From Panagrolaimus kolymaensis (lineage: Eukaryota > Nematoda > Chromadorea > Rhabditida > Panagrolaimidae), in NCBI GenBank assembly GCA_028622995.1, contig JAJQJQ010000019.1, forward strand, positions 1,426,001-1,490,000: a stretch of DNA of 64,000 nt, in the 5' to 3' direction. Position numbers and translations under genes: made by a program. Position 1 is the first letter of the stretch. Every line of letters begins with the position of its first letter. The notes under the pieces are model-generated. The model searched no databases. It was not told where the DNA came from and saw only the letters and a list, made by a program, of their open reading frames with translations. This document shows, piece by piece, positions 58,153-64,000 of the stretch.

Positions 58153-60741
58153 TTAAGGATATTTGCATTTCATTAAGCATGCATAAAGTGCAGCACCTTC
58201 AGCAACCACCCAATCTGGATTAGCAGCACAGCAGTGATTGGCTTTAGGGAAGAGGCTTGTTAATAGATTTTTGATCATTGGCATTCGACATCCACCGCCC
58301 ACTTGCAAAACCACATCAACTTCGTCATGGCTTAACTTCGATTTTGCCACAGCCCTTTCAGTAACAGCTTTAATCTTTTTAACCAAATTTGAAGATAGTT
58401 CTTCAAATAATTCTCTAGTCATAATTATTGTGTCCTCTATTTTGTTGTTGTAATTTTCTACGGAGAGCCTAAAAAAAATATGTTAGTCACAAAATTAAAA
58501 CCCAGATGCGTTGGATATATAATTGGAAATAACAGCTTACCTTGCTGTATTTTCTACTGATAAAGTCTCCTTTATTTCCTTACAATTTGCCATGAATAAA
58601 AACTTCTTATTTTCATTTTGAAGAACATTTATGTCATACATTTGCTTTAACTCTTCCGTGAAGTAATCAATGATAATTTTATCAAAATCTCTTCCACCCA
58701 CTCTTGAACTTCCATCGTTGCTTAAAATTTTTAACATGGTTGTGGCGGTTGTTACAAGAAAGATATTTAGTGTTCCACCGCCTAAATCGAATATTAACAA
58801 ATTTTTGTATTTTTCCAAATGTGCTTCATCGCAATAAATGAAAGCTGCAGCGATGGGTTCAGGAAGTAAATGAACAATTTTCCATCCACCAAGATTTGCA
58901 GCTTTTTTGATTGCTATTTTTTGGGCTTCCGTGGTGGATGCAGGAATTGTTACGACTGTTTCGGATAATTTAGTACCTTGATATTCTTCGATTTTAGCTT
59001 TCATATGTTTGAAGAAAGTGGATGCTATTTCTTCGGGCGAAAAATAAGTTTTACCATTAAAAGTTTCCACTCCTATTTTAACTCCATCAGGTGTTTCCAA
59101 CACTTCGAACGGCCAAAATGGGTCTATTGAAATTTCATTAAGATTATGACCCAAAATTCTTTTAATGTCAAAAACGGAATAATCTTTGTAATTTCTCATT
59201 CTATTTATAACAATTTGTCCACATTTTTCGAACGTTTCATCAAAAGAAACATATGTTGGCATGATTCTTTCGGAACCTATCAAAAGTTTTTAATTTAAAA
59301 AAAAAAAAAATAAACATATAAATGATTCTCACCATCCAAAACTAAAGTGTCAATTTTGTCTTTTCGATTTACACTTAGACAACATTTGGTAGTACCAAAA
59401 TCAATCCCAGTTCCCATTAAGATAGGTTCATACCAAATTGATCGACCTGGTAAACGGTAATAAAATTGGTTAACTAAAAAATATCAAATTAAAATGTTAT
59501 TATTATTTTAATATATATATTAACCGTCATCTTTTATAATAGGAATTTCGGTATTGGAATTCGGATCAATAAATTTTATTGAAGCTATAGTATTGGTATC
59601 GATGGTTAATAAAACTTTTACTAACGTTGATTCATTTTGGAGCTCGTACTGTTCCACTATTTCTTCGAAATAATAAACCTAAAAGTTTTTTTTGAACAAA
59701 CATTCCCTTTATTTTTTAGAGACTTTTTAGTTTGAGATATTGCCAAACTTACTTTAATTGTGTGCAATGAAGAGGTAGTTAAATTATGAATTTTTTCTAA
59801 TTCTAAAGGCAATACACTGTACTTTACGGCTGTCATAATAACATCATCCAATTTGATTTTACAAGATTTCATTAAAATTTCATTTGATTTGAATTTTGTA
59901 CTGGTTGGATCGCCACCAAGGTACCTTGCATAAAGTAAGGCTGACATATCCCACGGCTTTTTCTGGGATATATAAATATCAGTGATATCAGAAAATATGG
60001 ACTCGATTTCATTTTCAGTAAAACATTTTTTAGAGTCATAAAAAGCAACCTTTGCAATTTTTCCATATTTTTCTTCTGATTCCGCTTTTATATTTTTTAA
60101 ATCTTGGAGGGAAAGACATATTGTTATATCAAAATTGGTATCTTTTTGAATAAATTCCTGAAAACCCAACTTTTTTAAGTCATCAAAACTTTTATGCTTT
60201 CAACAAGCAAACAATAATAAGTCGTCACGGTGCTTTTTAAATACAAAATGAAAAAAGGAGCATACTTTATAAAAAAACCCATTGTCTTTTGTTTTCTTCC
60301 AAATAAAAGAAGTTATCCACATTGGAAGAATATGAAAGATCAAATAAATTTCATCGCCTTCATTGTCATCAACGTTTCCATTTTCGATATTATTTACCAT
60401 GTTAATAAGTTCCGCTTTACCCAAACTAATTATTTCAGCTTTTTCAAAACCAAATTTTATAGCTTCATCAAGATATTTTTTTCTTGTCTCATCATGTACA
60501 TATGTGTCAAGCATAATGCAAAAACATCCAAAAGAGTCAATAGCTTTTTCTTGTATGAAAAGGAAAAAATTTGTAATTTTGTCATCGGATTCAGCAAACC
60601 CTAAAAATTTTTTAAATATGTTTAAAAATAAATTAATGAAGTTTTACCTCTATCCATAATAAAAGATTCTGTAGTATTTGTTTCAGTGTTAAATAATGAT
60701 ATTGCATTGTGTTTAGGATGAGCACCGACATGAATCACCAT
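58153..60741 (-). CDS. Hsp70-family protein with two ATPase-like modules and no substrate-binding domain
   Basis: Seven exons: 60741-60648, 60600-60266, 60157-59753, 59678-59525, 59473-59333, 59276-58541 and 58468-58153, 726 residues. Residues about 350-726 form an Hsp70 nucleotide-binding domain: GIDFGTTKCCLSV (352-364), PEPIAAAF (515), FDLGGGTLN (539-547), RVGGRDFD and VGGGCRMPMIKNLL. It ends right after the domain (ALYACLMKCKYP), so the peptide-binding domain of a normal ~640-residue Hsp70 is absent. Residues 1-330 look like a second, eroded Hsp70 ATPase module: VIHVGAHPKHNAISL sits where DLGTTNS-type phosphate-binding sequence belongs, and the ETRKKYLDEAIKFGFEKAEI stretch resembles the DAQR...DAGxIAGL segment. 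That reading is inference. An apparent stop at 60200-60202 falls in a good intron (60158-60265, GTATGC...TTTTCAG). No heat-shock element was found upstream. Confidence 0.85.
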
Positions 60742-61271
60742 TTTATAAAAAATAAAAAATATTCTTTTTCATTAAAATATTACTCGACACTGTTTAAATT
60801 AACGATATCGAATAAGACCTGATCAGTCATTTCTTTATTTTATGCCTTTACCACTACATTGTTTTTTCATCTAAACACTAACCGATATTTTCAATTAAAA
60901 AGATAATAAAATTGCTTTAATAGCAAAAAATTTTCTTATGAGCTCACTTTCTGAGAAAAAAAGCTCAATGCTAATAATTTTTTTTCATCTTTTTGATTCG
61001 ATTGATAACAAGAAACATAAAATAAAATAAAAAAGTGTTCAGCTAGATTTTAATCAGCTCGCAAAACGACTCTTAAAAAATACTGATAAAAAAAAGTTTT
61101 GATGTTTCTATTTTTGTTAGCCATCACTCATTTAAAAAATTTTCGTGAGCACGAGTTTGGAGAAAAAAGAAAAATTATGTTATTTAAATTTTTTTTGTCG
61201 TATTTTAGTTGTCTTTTGAATGAACTTTTAATATAAAAAGCGTTCATTATTATAATAATTATTTCAGACAA
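60742..61271. other. Divergent intergenic region, Hsp70 and small ORF
   Basis: Separates the divergently transcribed Hsp70 (minus) and the 57-residue ORF (plus), so promoters of both are expected here. I looked for GAA/TTC triplet arrays typical of heat-shock elements and found only TTTCTGAGAAA (about 60949), whose spacing is wrong. No other element seen. Confidence 0.5.
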
Positions 61272-61445
61272 ATGTTTTCCGTTTTTTCAAAGGCCATATC
61301 CGAGTTAAGTTCTAACTTAGAAACCGATGGGAATAAACTTAGAGAGTTTGCAACGAAAGTTGTGACAAAATGTGAAAATGTTGCTGTAAATGATCAAGCT
61401 GCCGAGTGTTCTATCGTTTCTAAAAAACGACCTTTTGGATTATGA
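61272..61445 (+). CDS. Small hypothetical protein, 57 residues
   Basis: ATG to TGA with composition unlike the AT-rich surroundings. It reads MFSVFSKAISELSSNLETDG, then KLREFATKVVTKCENVAVND, and ends KKRPFGL. It follows an acceptor-like TTATTTCAG five bases upstream and is followed by ATAAATAAATAAT (about 61458), a possible polyadenylation signal. Amphipathic-helix character in the first 40 residues; no signal peptide. No family recognised. The trans-splice and polyadenylation context makes a genuine small gene more likely than chance, but it remains unproven. Confidence 0.4.
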   Translation: MFSVFSKAISELSSNLETDGNKLREFATKVVTKCENVAVNDQAAECSIVSKKRPFGL

Positions 61446-61503
61446 TAATTTTTATGTGCATAAATAAATAATATCTCTCTATAATAAATTAATTTTTATG
61501 ATT

Positions 61504-61509
61504 TTTATT
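61504..61509 (-). terminator. Polyadenylation signal, four-helix membrane protein
   Basis: AATAAA on the minus strand, two bases beyond the stop codon (61512-61514) of the gene transcribed from 61997. Confidence 0.5.
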
Positions 61510-61511
61510 AA

Positions 61512-61997
61512 TCAAAGTAAACAAAAAGTTGTGAAACAAAATGTACAACAAAATATTACTTCCAAGCATGGTAAAGCTAATTCATTTAAAGTTATCACAG
61601 AAACTTCACCATGGGAATATAATTTAAAAATAGCTGGAAAATAAATGCTAAAAATCATTAATAAAGTTATCATATATAATAATCGATTAAGAAAAAATGC
61701 TAAACGACTCATGCGACAAATTTTAATTTCACAAAAACACGCAATTCGGACAAAAAATTGATATTTTTGTGAAAATATTGCTTTAATTAAGCAACTTGAG
61801 CCAGAAATAAGTAAAACCAAAGGAAAAATTATTGATAAACTTATGGTAAATAAATTATTTACAGTTATATAAGAAATATATAAAAGAATATAATTAATAA
61901 CCACAAAAAATAATGGCACGGTATTAATAATCCAAAATACGTCGAAATTAAAATTTTTATATGGTAATAAATGTTGTTGATAATTTGCACATGGCAT
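61512..61997 (-). CDS. Four-helix membrane protein, unknown function
   Basis: 161 residues from the ATG at 61997 (MPCANYQQHLLPYKNF). I chose this start because an acceptor-like GACTTTTCAG lies about 25 bases upstream. The open frame runs further upstream, but without coding character. Four hydrophobic segments: about residues 20-45 (WIINTVPLFFVVINYILLYI), 48-72 (FTISLSIIFPLVLLISG), 100-125 (LLYMITLLMIFSIYFPAIF) and 135-161 (LEVIFCCTFCFTTFCLL), with a basic loop between 2 and 3. No CCG or other tetraspanin motif is seen, so it is not placed in a family. It runs to the end on a helix, so truncation of a larger receptor cannot be excluded. Confidence 0.5.
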   Translation of the reverse strand: MPCANYQQHLLPYKNFNFDVFWIINTVPLFFVVINYILLYISYITVNNLFTISLSIIFPLVLLISGSSCLIKAIFSQKYQFFVRIACFCEIKICRMSRLAFFLNRLLYMITLLMIFSIYFPAIFKLYSHGEVSVITLNELALPCLEVIFCCTFCFTTFCLL

Positions 61998-62622
61998 CGT
62001 GGATGAGCGATAATGAAAACCTGAAAAGTCAATAAATTTGGTCCAAAAAAAGTTAGAAAGTATCAAGCCATTTTTTGCTGTTTTGGCTTCTGTAAAAAAG
62101 GGTAACAGGAAGGAACTCCGAAAACCAATAGTTAGTATCAAGAAATGGAAAGAGTTGTTGAGACAAAAAGATTTACTTTCTTTTTTTAAATTTTATTTTA
62201 TCGAATATTGTTTAAAAAACCCAAGCACTATTAAAATTTTTATGTTGCCGTGTATCATAAGGAAAGATGTTTTTTTCCATAAGTAAATCTAATTAATTTA
62301 GTCACTTATGCCAAAAAGGATAAATCCACAAAAAATAAAAAAGAGAAATTTAAAAATTATGAGGAGATCAAAATTTTGTTTGCATCGAAGATATTTAATT
62401 ATTCGTAAATTCGATTTCACGACGGAATATTTATTTTTATTATTTTATTATCCTTCGTCATAAAATTAAGCCAAAATTTAGAAGCATGCTTGGAAAAATT
62501 TTTTAATACTTTGTTTTTTAATTTTTTTTAATTTCCATGATTTTCCTTAAACTACTCTTCTTCTCTATCTAATTTTATCCCTTTTTTGATTTGCTTTTTT
62601 TTCAAATAAAATAAACTTGACA
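61998..62622. other. Intergenic, no gene seen
   Basis: AT-rich sequence upstream of the four-helix gene and downstream of the F-box gene. A plus-strand open frame at 62038-62286 is lysine- and phenylalanine-rich and has no ATG start at its 5' end. A further F-box gene exon could hide here but could not be identified. Confidence 0.4.
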
Positions 62623-63898
62623 CTAACCTGATCGACAATATTCAAACATTTGTTTCCCAGGATGATAAAACAAAGCATATTTATAAGCCGATCTGTCACA
62701 AATCAATGAAGGAGACATAAAAATTTCTATAGTTTCCAGAGATAAATTATCTTCATATAATTCTTTTCCAATATTTATTTTTCCATTAAATATCACATTT
62801 TTAAATGATAAAAATTTGATGGATTTTGAATAAATTAAAAATTGCATGAAATCATTTTTTGATAAATGTGTATTTTTGAGAAGTATTTTAGTTAAATATG
62901 GACGCGTTGGAGCAATATATCGTAAAATATCCGACCAAAAATTTATCCATTTTTTTGAAAAAAATACTGGGTCTTGTTCTGAAAAAAATAAATATTGTCA
63001 GGGTTTATAAAACTTTAGGTAGAAAAGTAATCCGGAAAGAGTATTTTAGGCTCCAAAAAAACTTTTTCAAAAATTAAAACAATCAAAGTTTTTTTTGGTA
63101 ATTACAATCTACAGAAAAAAGTTTACGAAAAAAATTTCAAAATCAAAATTTTTCCACCAAAAAATAAATATTAACAACAAAAACTTTTTTTGAAGCAAAC
63201 CAAAAATGCTTTTTTTAGAGATTTTTTGCGAGCTAAAAAGCTTCCTTGAATTTGCAAAATGAAGAAAATTTAGTTTAGAAATTTCGAGAGAAAATTATTT
63301 TATTTGTAAAAATCTCCTCAAAAATAGAAAATTTGTTGTAAATTTTTAAGATATAAAAAAAATTTATTTGAAAAAAAATAAAAAAGACGGATCTCAAATG
63401 GAAACCTTCTAAGCCTTTTTTATATTTAAAAATTTATCATTCATTTGGTTTAGAAACAAAAGGAAATTTTTTATTATTTTTGGACTTACCAAGAACCAAT
63501 TCTTTAGTTGGAAATAAATCACCATGGCAAAGTTCCACCCTCAAAAGTTCTTCAACTTTATTCAAATTTAATCCTTTAATCGAAATTTCTTTATCATTTA
63601 TTTTTAGTTTATCTTTTTCTAATTTAATCAAAACATGAGGAGTTTTAATTTTATAGTTTTCAATTAACGGCGTGCAAACGGAATAAAAAAATTCATTGAC
63701 TTCCGCTAAATTTGCAAGTTGAAGAAAAGTTAAATATTGAATAATATGCCGCCACACATCTTCCGGAAAACAGTAATCATAATATTTTCGTTGGCTATGT
63801 TTTTCATCTTCCGCTGTTAATTTTTCTCGTTCACCCAATTCTAAATCCAAATCATTCGATGGAATATTATTGCGAAGATGAAAACAGTTTTTAAACAT
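62623..63898 (-). CDS. F-box domain protein
   Basis: Exon 1 63898-63490 and exon 2 62978-62623 with a 511-bp intron (G|GTAAGT...TTTTTTCAG, phase 1), 254 residues if exon 2 reads to its TAG. An F-box lies at about residues 35-80: YDYCFPEDVWRHIIQYLTFL, then QLANLAEVNEFFYSV. F-box proteins recruit substrates to SCF ubiquitin ligases through SKP1. The C-terminal part (KKWINFWSDILRYIAPTRPY and onward) has alternating hydrophobic residues but no repeat I can name. Exon 2 ends RSG|GTTAGT, so a further exon is possible. I see none, and the open frame stops one codon later. The start at 63898 avoids a phenylalanine-rich upstream stretch that looks like leader sequence. Nematodes have large, fast-evolving F-box families. 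Confidence 0.72.
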
Positions 63899-64000
63899 TA
63901 GAAGGAAAAAAATTGTTTTTATTTTTGAGAAGAAAAAAAATGGAAAAAAAGCGTAAAAGAAAAAAAGACACACACAAACAAAATAAAAAAGAAAGCAAGT
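63899..64000. other. Upstream flank of the F-box gene
   Basis: Pyrimidine-rich on the minus strand; may contain the leader or a trans-splice acceptor. Truncated by the window edge. Confidence 0.3.

Noticed and set aside
60200..60202. In-frame TGA as evidence that the Hsp70 is a pseudogene or uses selenocysteine
   Set aside because: A well-formed intron (60158-60265) removes it and keeps the frame.
60742..61271. Heat-shock element upstream of the Hsp70
   Set aside because: Only TTTCTGAGAAA was seen; the triplet spacing does not fit an HSE.

Overview
This window is eukaryotic and looks like a nematode. The genes have short introns with GT...TTTTAG or TTTCAG boundaries. Four genes have a strong splice acceptor just upstream of the ATG with no visible 5' exon, which is what SL trans-splicing leaves. 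There is a tandem family of short seven-helix receptors of chemoreceptor type, and the orthologues (RME-1/EHD, DIF-1-like carrier, anillin, CHMP4, Mic60) are worm-like. The DNA is strongly AT-rich. I cannot name the species. An expanded and diverged Hsp70 repertoire would fit clade IV (panagrolaimid-like) worms, but that is a guess.

Layout. (1) 1-32975 is a satellite array of a ~181-bp monomer (about 170 copies) with nested higher-order structure, including an exact 4,137-bp period. It is broken by one non-autonomous LTR retrotransposon (11074-12766, minus strand) with apparently identical LTRs and a 5-bp target duplication. (2) 32976-36300 is a junction zone holding a second short LTR element (33406-35049) and two hAT-like MITEs with 8-bp target duplications. 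(3) 36600-47000 is an array of five intact two-exon 7TM receptor genes on the minus strand, a receptor relic, duplicated upstream blocks and a MITE whose empty site survives in a paralogous block. (4) 48000-49400 is a graveyard: one exon of a PARP gene, the first-exon remnant of a DIF-1-type carrier, and a 403-bp foldback MITE. (5) 49600-56450 holds four plus-strand genes: a short Mic60/mitofilin, an EHD/RME-1 ATPase, an ESCRT-III CHMP4/Vps32 with a triplicated C-terminal helix, and a short anillin. (6) 56460-60741 is on the minus strand: a duplicated Hsp70 3' end, the intact DIF-1-like carrier, and an unusual Hsp70 made of a degenerate and an intact ATPase module with no substrate-binding domain. 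(7) 61270-64000 holds a small ORF, a four-helix membrane protein and an F-box protein.

The most unusual coding observations are the CHMP4 with three tandem copies of the helix that in other animals binds Bro1/ALIX proteins, and the double-module Hsp70. Four consecutive plus-strand genes act on membrane shape or the cortex, but nothing shows that this is more than chance. All functional statements rest on reading motifs by eye. No database search was possible.
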